This document shows, piece after piece, positions 25,409 to 34,138 of a DNA stretch of 44,266 nt. Position 1 is the first letter of the stretch, and each line of letters starts with the position of its first letter. The position numbers and the translations under genes are program-made. The DNA lies in NCBI GenBank assembly GCA_022709905.1, contig JAKLHY010000063.1, positions 1 through 44,266 of the forward strand. The letters are read 5' to 3'. Under the pieces are notes generated by a model. That model was not told the origin of the DNA. It saw only the letters and a program-made list of their open reading frames with translations, and did no database searches. This DNA is from Verrucomicrobiota bacterium (GTDB lineage: Bacteria > Verrucomicrobiota > Verrucomicrobiia > Limisphaerales > UBA1319).

Positions 25409-27781
25409 TCATTCGCATCTTAACGCGACCGCCGGGTCCACGCGGGTCGCCCGGTGCGCCGGCAACAAGCTGGCGAGGAACGCAATGATCACCAGAACCG
25501 CCGTCACCGCGGCAAACATCAGTGGATCGCGCGTGCTCATCCCATACATTTCGCGGATGATAAACTGAGTTAATCCGAGCCCTCCCAGAACACCGATCGC
25601 CGTCCCACTGCTGGCCAGCACCAGACCTCGCCTCAGCACCAGCGCCAACACATCCCCCTGTCGCGCCCCCAAGGCCATCCGAATCCCGATCTCACCGGTC
25701 CTCTGGGCGACGGCATAAGCGATCACCCCATAAATCCCCAGCCCCGCCAGGAAAACGGCAATCCCGGTGAATACCTCGAAGAAATGCAGAAACATCCGCT
25801 CAAATGCCACGGTATCCGCCAGGCGCTGACGCATCGTCCGGATGTCATGCATCGGCTGAGTGGGATCAATCTCAGCCACCGCCTGGCGGATCGCTCCCGC
25901 CATCGCCAAAGGTTCACCACGAGTGCGCACGACAAAATCAAGGTCCGCACTCCCCATCAAGGGCCAGGGGAAGTAGACCAGGGGCGATCCCTTCAACGTC
26001 GGCCCCGACTGCAGGTCGCCTGCCACGCCAATGATGGCCAGGGTGTTCGTCTCATACGCAAGTTTCCGCCCCAAGACGTTTTGATCGGCGGAAAAAGCCC
26101 GAACAAAGGCCTCGTTCACCATCACCACTTTTAGTTGCTCGCGCTGATCTTGAATCGAAAATGCACGGCCCGACTTCAAAGGAATATCCAGAACTGAAAA
26201 GAAACCGGGGTTGACGATGGACATGCTGACATTTATGGCCTTTCCAGGAAGTCCATCCCACTCAATGCTGGTTCCGGCATAGCCCTGTTTCAGCGGTAAT
26301 CCCAGGCCCGCCCCCAATGCCTCGACCCCCGGCAATGATCCCACCCGATCGATGACGCGTTCGAAAAAGGCCGCCTGCGATGGTTCATCCGGATAATTGT
26401 TGCGGCTCAGGGCAATCGAAAAGCTTAGGGCCCGATCCGCCTTGAAACCCGGATCGAACCGGCCGATTGTCCGCATGCTCGACAAAAACAGACCCGTCCC
26501 CAACAATAGAATCAGCGCGACGGCAATCTGTGTGACCACAAAAATATCCTGAATCGAACGTCGCGATGGACCGGCCGATAACCGGGCGTTGCCCGAACTC
26601 AATAACGGTTGAAGAGATATCTTGGACGCGCTGAGCGCCGGCGCCAGGCCAAAAACAATCCCTGTTGCCAGAGCGATCAGAAACGCAAAACAGAAAACCC
26701 AGCCGTCGATACGGAACACTCGCACCTGGGGAAACGTAGCCACCAACGGACTCAACAAGTGCAAGCCCCATACCGCCACCAACAGACCGAAGGCGCCTCC
26801 CAGCAATGACAACACCCCGCTCTCAATCAACAACTGCCGGATGATCCGCCATCGGCTCGCCCCCATCGATGACCGGATGGCCATCTCCTTCTGACGTCCC
26901 GCCGCTCGGACCAAAAGCAGATTGGCCACGTTGCAGCAAACGATGAAAAGCACCATCGTCACAATCCAAAACAGAACGCGCACATTGTGCGAATGCGCTC
27001 CACCCAGAATCCACTCCCGCAGGTTTTCCAAAGAAATCTTCCCACGGTCATCCGAACGACGCACCGCCTGGAAAATCGCATTCAGGGCATCCTGGCCTTG
27101 GTCCAGGCTAATCCCCGGTTTGAGCCGTCCTATCGCTTGCGGAATCGTGATCGATCCCGTGCGCCGGTATTCTTCAATCGCCGACACACCCAAACCCAGG
27201 GGCACAATGACCTCGTAATCGCCGGGGAAACGAAACCCCTCAGGCAACACCCCGATCACTGAATAGGAGATGTTGTTTAACGTCACCGGCTTGCCGAGCA
27301 CATCCTTGGACCCGTCAAAACGGCGCCGCCAAAACTCGTGCGTGACCAGAACCACCGACGGTCCGCCCCAGCGGTCTTCTTCCGACACAAAATTCCGCCC
27401 AAGAATCGGTGTGATCCCCAGCAGGGGCAGGAACCAGCGGTCAGCCTTCAGCAGACGTATGCGGGCCGCTTCACCGCATCCGCTCAAGTTCGCACGGCCC
27501 CGATCATAGGCCGCCACCCCCTCCAAAACCGGATTGGCCTTCTGCCACGCAATGATTTCCTCCCGTCCCAAATGGGGAAGCCGTCCATGCCATGAAGTGG
27601 ACTTCAAGATTTGCACCAGGCGTTCGGGCTCGGCGAAGGGCAACGGTTGAAAAACAATCCCGTTCAACACACTGAAAATCGCGGTATTCGCCCCAATACC
27701 CACCGCTAGCGTCAAAACCGCCACCGCGGTGAACCCGGGATTCCTCAACAACTGCCGAATGGCCAATCGCACATCGGACAT
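25409..27781 (-). CDS. ADOP-type ABC transporter permease (FtsX/MacB family)
   Basis: A 790-residue permease built as two FtsX-type repeats. The N-terminus RNPGFTAVAVLTLAVGIGANTAIFS is the hallmark of the acidobacterial/verrucomicrobial ADOP group (first transmembrane helix, then a MacB-like periplasmic domain of ~200 residues). Three helices follow in the first half (from ~270 to ~390). The second periplasmic domain follows a helix at ~420-440, and the last three helices lie in the final ~130 residues (VFLAGLGIYGVIAYAV, RTGEIGIRMALGA). Partner ATPases are usually encoded elsewhere for this group, and none is adjacent. The substrate is unknown; macrolide or lipoprotein export is only a family-level guess. 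Confidence 0.92.
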   Translation of the reverse strand: MSDVRLAIRQLLRNPGFTAVAVLTLAVGIGANTAIFSVLNGIVFQPLPFAEPERLVQILKSTSWHGRLPHLGREEIIAWQKANPVLEGVAAYDRGRANLSGCGEAARIRLLKADRWFLPLLGITPILGRNFVSEEDRWGGPSVVLVTHEFWRRRFDGSKDVLGKPVTLNNISYSVIGVLPEGFRFPGDYEVIVPLGLGVSAIEEYRRTGSITIPQAIGRLKPGISLDQGQDALNAIFQAVRRSDDRGKISLENLREWILGGAHSHNVRVLFWIVTMVLFIVCCNVANLLLVRAAGRQKEMAIRSSMGASRWRIIRQLLIESGVLSLLGGAFGLLVAVWGLHLLSPLVATFPQVRVFRIDGWVFCFAFLIALATGIVFGLAPALSASKISLQPLLSSGNARLSAGPSRRSIQDIFVVTQIAVALILLLGTGLFLSSMRTIGRFDPGFKADRALSFSIALSRNNYPDEPSQAAFFERVIDRVGSLPGVEALGAGLGLPLKQGYAGTSIEWDGLPGKAINVSMSIVNPGFFSVLDIPLKSGRAFSIQDQREQLKVVMVNEAFVRAFSADQNVLGRKLAYETNTLAIIGVAGDLQSGPTLKGSPLVYFPWPLMGSADLDFVVRTRGEPLAMAGAIRQAVAEIDPTQPMHDIRTMRQRLADTVAFERMFLHFFEVFTGIAVFLAGLGIYGVIAYAVAQRTGEIGIRMALGARQGDVLALVLRRGLVLASSGTAIGVLGGLGLTQFIIREMYGMSTRDPLMFAAVTAVLVIIAFLASLLPAHRATRVDPAVALRCE

Positions 27782-27949
27782 AGGGAATAAGTTTGGAGGT
27801 TAGCAAGCCGATAGTGAGCAAGCCAACGCTTTTTTAAATTATGTATTCAAAACACCCATAAACAGGGAGCATGCAACTCGTTTCATTAGACAGAGTTCCC
27901 TCCAAGTTGTCTCACGGTATTTTCCGTGTCACGATACCAAATCTGACCC

Positions 27950-27984
27950 GTGAAACGTGAAACGTGAAGCGGGAAACGTGAATC
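27950..27984. repeat. heptamer tandem array, GTGAAAC type, 5 units
   Basis: Units read GTGAAAC, GTGAAAC, GTGAAGC, GGGAAAC, GTGAATC, a strict 7-bp period. The reverse complement (CACGTTT-like) is the same heptamer family as the array at 43480-43556. Confidence 0.85.
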
Positions 27985-28052
27985 CTTTCTCTTGCCGTTG
28001 TCGACCCGCTGAAGCCGGGACACCTTGCCGCGGGGAGCGCGCCAGCAGTTGC

Positions 28053-28100
28053 GTGTCCATCCTTTAGGGTGTCCCGAACAACCGGTTGCTGCTCGCCATC
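28053..28100. repeat. diverged dispersed repeat, copy A
   Basis: About 48 bases with roughly 75-80% identity by eye to 34049-34096; the shared framework is GTGT-CA-CCTT-AG-GTGTCC-GAACA-C-GTTGC. Its nature is unknown. Confidence 0.5.
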
Positions 28101-28114
28101 CTGACCGTTTCCAA

Positions 28115-28186
28115 GAAGCTGATGGCTGAAGCTAGGGTGATGCTGACTCAACCACTAATCGACACTAATCAACGCTAATTCAGAGC
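28115..28186. repeat. dispersed repeat with 10-bp periodic core, copy A
   Basis: Begins GAAGCTGATGGCT and contains three 10-mers CCACTAATCG, ACACTAATCA, ACGCTAATTC. It matches 41452-41523 in the same order. Confidence 0.65.
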
Positions 28187-28246
28187 GCCTGGCCTCCCTT
28201 TGATGACGCTTGAGCACGACAGATTACTCATGAATTCATCGCCGCG

Positions 28247-28324
28247 GCGGAATGAATTCCGCGCCCCTTCGGTCGCAAGACGCGCCAACCCCCGCCACAC
28301 ATAGGATCGCGGACTTCAGTCCGC
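28247..28324. repeat. pair of 16-bp palindromes (second locus)
   Basis: GCGGAATGAATTCCGC at 28247-28262 and GCGGACTTCAGTCCGC at 28309-28324. They belong to the same repeat family as the cluster at 21444-21527. Confidence 0.8.
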
Positions 28325-28607
28325 CTGGCGCCCGGAATCGGTTTGTCCGCTCTCCGCTGCCTGGACTCCCGGCTCTTTAAAAAGGCATGAGGGTTTTAGG
28401 TCCATTTATTTTCATTTAGTACTTGCATATTATTAATGAATATATATTGTTTATTCCAGTCGGAGGCCTAAAACACTCCGGCTGCCAGGTCCCCATCCCA
28501 CTCCAAGGGAAGTCGCGCGTGAGGGAAGTTCGCCCGGGAGGGACTTGACGTCGTGCAGCAGGATGGCCCGGCCCGACGCATCGGCCGGGAAAGACGTTCA
28601 ACCCTTA

Positions 28608-28653
28608 GGGTCTGTGGAAAAGCTAATTCCGGAATTAGTTTTTCCACAGACCC
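28608..28653. repeat. 46-bp near-perfect palindrome without loop
   Basis: Two 23-base arms starting GGGTCTGTGGAAAA meet at the centre (AATTCC/GGAATT) with a single mismatch. The arm resembles the terminus of the MITE-like element at 25096-25374, as if its two ends had been joined. It could form a strong hairpin about 70 bases upstream of the 28725 start. Confidence 0.75.
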
Positions 28654-28660
28654 AAAACCC

Positions 28661-28706
28661 TGGGTCCGCGCAAACTGGCTTTCGGGTTTCATGTTCGCGC
28701 AGGCCC
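28661..28706. repeat. small palindromic element related to 25056-25095
   Basis: Begins GGGTCCGCGCAAA and ends CGCGCAGGCCC, imperfect inverted ends with a ~20-base middle, eight bases after the 46-bp palindrome. Confidence 0.45.
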
Positions 28707-28724
28707 CCTTTGCAGGTTTGTGAT

Positions 28725-29222
28725 ATGAACAGAATTCTTGCCTTGGTCTCACTGCTTTACTGGAGCGCATCGGCAACCGCTCAACTGGCCCCCACTCCCT
28801 CCTCCCTGACTCAGGAGCCCAGCCGGTTCTCTCAGTCCCCGCCCCCCCAGGGATCTCCCCAGGTTCAAAACGCCAAACAACGCGCCCGCCAGGCCATCCT
28901 CCATCCCGTCCCAGCCCGGGATTTCGCCCATCTCAAGACCAAGGAACTCCGACTGATGACACGCGAGGAACTCGCACTGTTGCCGTTGATCGATCCCCAT
29001 CGAGTCAACCAGGAGATCGATAAGCGGAAAACTCCGGCCGAAAAAGAGAAGGATCGCCAATGCCTGCGGGCTGTCCTGGATCCCCTGGCCATGAACCAGG
29101 AACAGGAACGGACCAAGTCGCGGGAACAACGCCAACTCGAGGCCGACGCCGCCCAGGCGGTTCTGAATCCCCGGACACCGTCAACCGGTGATCGCGCCCC
29201 AATCGTCCCACGCCCCCATTAA
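28725..29222 (+). CDS. small secreted protein of unknown function
   Basis: A 165-residue protein not recognised. The ATG at 28725 gives a good signal peptide (MNRILALVSLLYWSASATAQ). The mature part is hydrophilic, Pro/Gln-rich at first, then charged and helical (KTKELRLMTREELALLPLID, EIDKRKTPAEKEKDRQ, EQERTKSREQRQLEADAAQAVL). A repeated pattern AILHPVPARDF / AVLDPLAMNQE / AVLNPRTP suggests short internal repeats. The frame is open upstream to 28545, but that would run through the palindromes. It lies 30 bases before the large FG-GAP protein and may be in the same operon. Confidence 0.65.
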   Translation: MNRILALVSLLYWSASATAQLAPTPSSLTQEPSRFSQSPPPQGSPQVQNAKQRARQAILHPVPARDFAHLKTKELRLMTREELALLPLIDPHRVNQEIDKRKTPAEKEKDRQCLRAVLDPLAMNQEQERTKSREQRQLEADAAQAVLNPRTPSTGDRAPIVPRPH

Positions 29223-29252
29223 CCCCGGCTACCACCCTTTCTGGAGGATTGG

Positions 29253-32200
29253 ATGATGAAACGTTTCTTTCTTATCAGCGTGGCCATCATGGGCCTGTGG
29301 TTTCGGACGGGAGCGGTCGCGGCGATTTATGATGGCAAGCTGGACCTGGTCTGGCGCCATGCCATCACCGGACAGAATGCCGTCTGGTTTATGGACAACA
29401 TCAGCCTGGATGGCGGGGTGGAAATCCAGGCCAATAGCGATCTGGGATGGTGGATCGGCGGGACCGGGGATGTGAATGATGACGGCAACCTGGACTTGAT
29501 CTGGACCAAGGCGGGCTACGAAAATGCCGTTTGGTATATGGACGGCATCCAGAACCTGGGCTATGACTCTCTGCCGGTGGCCGCGGAATTCGGCTGGCGG
29601 ATCGTGGGTTCCGGGGATTTCAATGCGGACGGGTATTCAGACATCTTGTTGCGGCATGATAGCACGGGACAAAACGCGATCTGGCTGATGTTCGGGGTCT
29701 GGATTCAGTCCGGGCATCTGTTGCCGCAGGTGTCGGATCTGAACTGGCGGATCGGGGGGACCGGGGATTTTAACAGGGACGGGAAGAGCGACATTCTGTG
29801 GCGGCATATGGGTTACGGATGGAACGCGGTCTGGTATATGGATGGAGGGACCTATCAATGGGCCGAGTATTTCACCACGCAACCGGATATGGGTTGGGAG
29901 CTGGTGGGCAGTGGAGACTTCAACGAGGACAACTATCAGGACCTGGTGTGGCGCAACCCGAGCCGGACCTCGGAGGCCAATGCGATCTGGTTCATGCAGG
30001 GATCCTACAAAATGTCCGAAGTCTTGTTGCCGGACGTGGCCAACGGGGAAACGGGCTGGCGGATTGTCGGGATGGGAGATTTTGGGATCTATACCCCTCC
30101 GCCCCTTGTTTCGGATCAGGACTATGATGGCTTGCGGGACGCGTGGGAACTGGAGTACTTCGGGAACCTCGGGCAAAATGGCGACGGGGATCCGGACCAT
30201 GACGGAGTGACCAATGCCGAAGAACGCGGCAACGGCACCAACCCGAACAGCCGTGACACCGACGGGGACGGCGTCAGCGACGCCACCGAGATCGCCAATC
30301 ATACGAATCCCACGAATCCGAGTGACAAAACGCCACAGCCTTCCGAGGATCTGGTAAGAGCGATGATGTCCATCGTCAGCTGTGTGGAACCCTATTACGA
30401 TTTTAGTAGTCAGACTTACGAGCTAAATGTGGGCAACTTTTTCGTGGAGAATCCGCAGTTTAATGGGAATGGGGGTTCGTATGCGGAGCGATCGGTATAC
30501 TTGGTTGAAGGCCAGTCTTATCAGATCAGCGTGGCGAATACCGGCGTGCAGTTCGGAAATCCTCCCACCCCTGAGAACCGGTGGTATGGAGCGAGTGTGC
30601 AAATTGCCCAGGAAGATATATGGGGAACTCAGCTCGTCCGTCCTGTTCTGCCAGAGAACCAGTGGTTCGGCGACCGATTCTTTGAGTGTCCCCCACTGGA
30701 TAGACCCTTTCAAGAAGGCCCCACCCGACAAGGATGGATCCCCTGGGGTTTAAGCAATCGTCCGGGCGTTGGACCCCGGTATGAGGACGCCCAGGGTAAA
30801 ACCGCAACCTTGGCTTTGGCGAAGGCGCGAATCTGGATCGATGGGCTGCCGGAGAGACAAAACGAAAATCCAGGAATTTATCTTGGAGTCGGCAATACTC
30901 CTCTGATTCCGATCCGTTTTGAGGTGAAAAACGCCGATCTCAATCCTGAAGCCACAGTGATCATCGGCGTTGCATTGCCGGACACGGGAGGAGGGGGACA
31001 TGTGAAACTCTATGCGGATGCCGCGAAAACACAGTGCGTCGTGGATCTGATACAGAATTGCCAGGTGGAATACACGGTAGTTACCATGCCCTCGATCCTG
31101 TATTTGGAGGGGGTCTCAGCGGGCATCGGCCACGTCTACTTAAAGGCAGGCGATGGTTTTGACATGACAGGGAAAGAAAAACGTATCCTCTTCAATGTCA
31201 TCCAAACAGCAATCGCCGTCGACAACAACCGCGACGGGAGCCTGTCCTTTGACCTGGACGACCAAACCTCCCCCGCTCACCCCTTCACGTTTTGGGTAAA
31301 CGAGGATGATGACGGTACACCAATTGATGAGGATGACCAAGTGGGATCTAGTCGTAGGGACTACGAAGACATGACCATACTATCACGCCGTGACCTGGAG
31401 GATTTCGAACGACTACATATCAACATTGATGGACCTACCGATGCTATCAAGAATGGCCAGATCCTTGTTGGTTTGAGATGGAAAAACACCGTGGGAACCC
31501 CAGCTATCAATATCTATCGGGCGGTCGAAACCGATGGTGCGACAAAGTACCTAACTGACTTAACTGTAGCCGGAAGGCAGGTTCCCGCCCTTGCCTACTG
31601 TCGTTCTATACCTAACCGTGATGGAAATTATGCAAGTGTCGACACTCGCACTACATTTATTTTCAAACCAAGCTTCTGGTCGGGGCTGAGTGCCAGTGGC
31701 GGAAAGAACTACCTCCTTTTCGAAGGCGCAGGCACAGGTTTCGGACGGCTCGATATCGTGCTTGTGAAGCCGAACGGCATCGAAATCCACGTAGCCGAAG
31801 GTGTTTGGATTAAACTCAATAATGTCAAATCAATGTACCAGCGAGTAAAAGTGAAACCGCGAGATCCCGGTGGTATACCAGCGCCATTCTTGTCAGGTAC
31901 TACTTTTGATGTAAACAATTCTGGAACCGAGCCTGCTGACGATGGATATCCTTTTATAGCTTCGACTGACGAGGCAAAGTCCGCGCTTGTATTCGTTCAT
32001 GGTTCAAATATCTCATATGAGACTGCCATGTCCAACGCCGAGACGATGTATAAGAGGCTATATTGGCAGGGGTATCAAGGCCGCTTGGTGCTTTTTTATT
32101 GGGATACGTTGGTTGGTTCATGGGATGGCAGTTTACCTGCTCACTACAACTTGAATGAATACCGGGCGCTAAAATATGGATGGGCACTTAAAAACTATGT

Positions 32201-32924
32201 CGAGGGTAACCTGCCTGCTAACTATGTGCATAACGTAGTCGGCCACAGTCTCGGTGCTGGGGTAATCGTTTCCGCTCTGCAAAAACGAATTGCAGAAAAC
32301 GGATCTACCATTCCAGGCATGACGGCTCGTAATGTGATTCTGATGCAGGCAGCGATGCCCGCAAGCTGTTTTGATCCTAATGCGGCAACTTTGGATCAGC
32401 TCGTGGCTCTAGAGAATCCGCAGTCTACGCCAGACTTTTCAGAACAATTGGGCTATCGGGGTTTAATTGCATCGAGTGTTAATGCTACGCTCTTTAACGT
32501 TCATAATCGGGATGATTGGGTTCTTGGTCTGTGGATCAATAACCAGATGAATACAAAACCCGATGGCCCGCGTGTTGGAGTTTTGCCGCCACCGTATTTA
32601 TTTAAAACACAGTATACATGGTCGATTACAGGAGGAGGGCAGCTTTGGGACTTTTCAAACATCTCAATCGGACCAATCCGGTTGCGTTTCGTCGAGGATA
32701 GGTGTGAATCTATGGCGTTCATAGCTCGGTCACGCACAGAACCGGCAGGCCGAACAGCTGTTAATGGAATCATAGGAGCTAGCGCAAATGCTTGCGTCGG
32801 CGTCGGATCGTCTATTTTGAGCGATCCATTTCGAGATTCTCGTGCTGATCATAGCGGTGAATTCAGGCGATGTATCCAACAGCTTGTGCCATTATATCGT
32901 TACATATTCGAACGTGTCCGATAA
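29253..32924 (+). CDS. large secreted FG-GAP/TSP3 protein with C-terminal alpha/beta hydrolase domain
   Basis: A 1223-residue exported protein. The Shine-Dalgarno GGAGG (29243-29247) is 5 bases before the first ATG and 8 before a second at 29256. A signal peptide (~24 residues, ending AVAA) is followed by five FG-GAP/VCBS-like repeats (residues ~25-285; motif DFNxDGxxDILWRH...NAVWYMDG). A thrombospondin-3-like calcium segment follows (~290-355; DPDHDGVTNAEERGNG, DTDGDGVSDATEI), then a ~530-residue middle region without recognised domains. Residues ~905-1110 are an alpha/beta hydrolase: ALVFVHGSNIS, nucleophile elbow GHSLGAG (S999) and NVHNRDDWVL, which probably holds the acid. Base composition becomes clearly more AT-rich in the last third, like the paralogs that follow 10 bases later. 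A lipase or esterase role is likely for the tail; a toxin role is hypothetical. Confidence 0.85.
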   Translation: MMKRFFLISVAIMGLWFRTGAVAAIYDGKLDLVWRHAITGQNAVWFMDNISLDGGVEIQANSDLGWWIGGTGDVNDDGNLDLIWTKAGYENAVWYMDGIQNLGYDSLPVAAEFGWRIVGSGDFNADGYSDILLRHDSTGQNAIWLMFGVWIQSGHLLPQVSDLNWRIGGTGDFNRDGKSDILWRHMGYGWNAVWYMDGGTYQWAEYFTTQPDMGWELVGSGDFNEDNYQDLVWRNPSRTSEANAIWFMQGSYKMSEVLLPDVANGETGWRIVGMGDFGIYTPPPLVSDQDYDGLRDAWELEYFGNLGQNGDGDPDHDGVTNAEERGNGTNPNSRDTDGDGVSDATEIANHTNPTNPSDKTPQPSEDLVRAMMSIVSCVEPYYDFSSQTYELNVGNFFVENPQFNGNGGSYAERSVYLVEGQSYQISVANTGVQFGNPPTPENRWYGASVQIAQEDIWGTQLVRPVLPENQWFGDRFFECPPLDRPFQEGPTRQGWIPWGLSNRPGVGPRYEDAQGKTATLALAKARIWIDGLPERQNENPGIYLGVGNTPLIPIRFEVKNADLNPEATVIIGVALPDTGGGGHVKLYADAAKTQCVVDLIQNCQVEYTVVTMPSILYLEGVSAGIGHVYLKAGDGFDMTGKEKRILFNVIQTAIAVDNNRDGSLSFDLDDQTSPAHPFTFWVNEDDDGTPIDEDDQVGSSRRDYEDMTILSRRDLEDFERLHINIDGPTDAIKNGQILVGLRWKNTVGTPAINIYRAVETDGATKYLTDLTVAGRQVPALAYCRSIPNRDGNYASVDTRTTFIFKPSFWSGLSASGGKNYLLFEGAGTGFGRLDIVLVKPNGIEIHVAEGVWIKLNNVKSMYQRVKVKPRDPGGIPAPFLSGTTFDVNNSGTEPADDGYPFIASTDEAKSALVFVHGSNISYETAMSNAETMYKRLYWQGYQGRLVLFYWDTLVGSWDGSLPAHYNLNEYRALKYGWALKNYVEGNLPANYVHNVVGHSLGAGVIVSALQKRIAENGSTIPGMTARNVILMQAAMPASCFDPNAATLDQLVALENPQSTPDFSEQLGYRGLIASSVNATLFNVHNRDDWVLGLWINNQMNTKPDGPRVGVLPPPYLFKTQYTWSITGGGQLWDFSNISIGPIRLRFVEDRCESMAFIARSRTEPAGRTAVNGIIGASANACVGVGSSILSDPFRDSRADHSGEFRRCIQQLVPLYRYIFERVR

Positions 32925-32934
32925 GTGTATACAT

Positions 32935-33975
32935 ATGAAACATAATAATACCATATTGTGGACATTGGTATTAACTGTGGCAATGTTAATTGGGCTGTGG
33001 TTGGTATTACCGCTTCCTAGGCAATTGACGGATGATCAACATCAAGCGGTACGCCACACAATAATTAACGGAGAAGCATTACCAAGGTTGCCGATGTCTG
33101 AAATGGCTCCGCCTGCCAGTCCAACCAACATAGTGCAACCACCACCTCCTGAAGCGAGTGAAGCCGAAAAATGGGCGTGGTGGCATGCCATGAGCGAAAA
33201 GGACCCCTTTTTTGAATACAAGATGCCCATCTCGTTCTACGGACAAGTAGTTGATGAAGTTGGGCAGCCTGTTTCCGGTGCAACCATAAAACTCTCGTGG
33301 ACGGTCCTCTCAGAGGCGGGAAACATGAATCGAACTGTGATTAGTGATGTTGATGGATTGTTCGCCCTCGAAGGTGCTGTTGGCAAACGGCTTCTAATCC
33401 AGGTATCTAAAAAAGGATACCAGCAATCACTCGCTAAGAATCGGTTCAGTTTCGAATACGCCATGTTTGCCGATCCAAAGTATCACGAGCCGGATCGAGC
33501 GAAGCCCGTAGTGTTCGTGCTTCGAAAAAACCGGGAAGCTGAACCGTTGATTGTGCGCGAAAACCAGGAAGCTGAGTTAATGCCAGGACAAACAAAGTCC
33601 TTCTCGATAGGCCCCAACGGGGCTGCGGTTATCATTGAGCGATTGGCCGATGCAAGTTCAGGTCCAGACGGATGGTCGGCGCGAGTCAGTGTCCCAGGGG
33701 GAGGAGTGGCACTGGCGACGGATGAGTTTCCTTTTGAAGCCCCCCAAGAGGGTTACACATCATCGCTGGATATCACTTCAACAACAGAAAAACCGCCCGT
33801 GTGGCAAGGGGACAACGGCGCAGTGTTGTTTTTGAAATCTGCGGTCGGTTACGGGCGTATCACCGTCCGCAACACCCCAGGCATGGCATGGGTTTATGTG
33901 ACGTCATACTTCAATCCAAAACCCGGAAGCCGAAACTTGGAGTATGATCCCGCAAAAGCCTGGACGAGGAACTGA
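32935..33975 (+). CDS. membrane-anchored transthyretin-like-domain protein, array member 1
   Basis: A 346-residue protein. The ATG at 32935 gives MKHNNTILW and one transmembrane helix (WTLVLTVAMLIGLWLVLP), with the rest outside the membrane. After a Pro-rich spacer comes a carboxypeptidase-regulatory/transthyretin-like domain (ISFYGQVVDEVGQPVSGATIKL...VISDVDGLFALEG...LLIQVSKKGY). A second conserved half follows (KPVVFVLRKNREAEPLIV, ...VSVPGGGVALATDEFPFEAPQEGY, YGRITVRN), with the C-terminal motif KPGSRNLEYDPAK. It has three paralogs downstream. Its role is unknown; its position just after the hydrolase protein suggests a partner or immunity protein. Confidence 0.78.
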   Translation: MKHNNTILWTLVLTVAMLIGLWLVLPLPRQLTDDQHQAVRHTIINGEALPRLPMSEMAPPASPTNIVQPPPPEASEAEKWAWWHAMSEKDPFFEYKMPISFYGQVVDEVGQPVSGATIKLSWTVLSEAGNMNRTVISDVDGLFALEGAVGKRLLIQVSKKGYQQSLAKNRFSFEYAMFADPKYHEPDRAKPVVFVLRKNREAEPLIVRENQEAELMPGQTKSFSIGPNGAAVIIERLADASSGPDGWSARVSVPGGGVALATDEFPFEAPQEGYTSSLDITSTTEKPPVWQGDNGAVLFLKSAVGYGRITVRNTPGMAWVYVTSYFNPKPGSRNLEYDPAKAWTRN

Positions 33976-34048
33976 TGCACAACAGCAATCCAGCAGTGCG
34001 GACGCTCGATCCGGGGCATTCTACCGCCTGGAGCGATCCAGCGGTTGG

Positions 34049-34096
34049 GTGTTCACCCTTCAGAGTGTCCAGAACAGCGAGTTGCCGCCAGCCATC
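34049..34096. repeat. diverged dispersed repeat, copy B
   Basis: Partner of 28053-28100. It lies in the 163-base gap between array members 1 and 2, which is more GC-rich than the genes on either side. Confidence 0.5.
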
Positions 34097-34138
34097 TATC
34101 TGAGCAGACCCGGCTCCATTCTGCTGAGCGCCATCGCA

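Larger units (their letters stand above)
27782..28724. other. 943-base intergenic region rich in repeats
   Basis: No convincing gene is seen. It holds a heptamer array (27950-27984), a diverged repeat also found at 34049-34096 (28053-28100), a repeat with a 10-bp period also found near 41.5 kb (28115-28186), two palindromes (28247-28262 and 28309-28324), an AT-rich stretch (~28377-28455), a hairpin around 28457-28484 and two GGGTCYG palindromic elements (28608-28653, 28661-28706). Promoters for the small secreted protein probably lie near its 3' end but cannot be fixed. Confidence 0.7.

Noticed and set aside
28416..28776. Minus-strand frames in the intergenic region before 28725
   Set aside because: They cross palindromes and an AT-rich stretch, have no start signal, and no domain is recognised.
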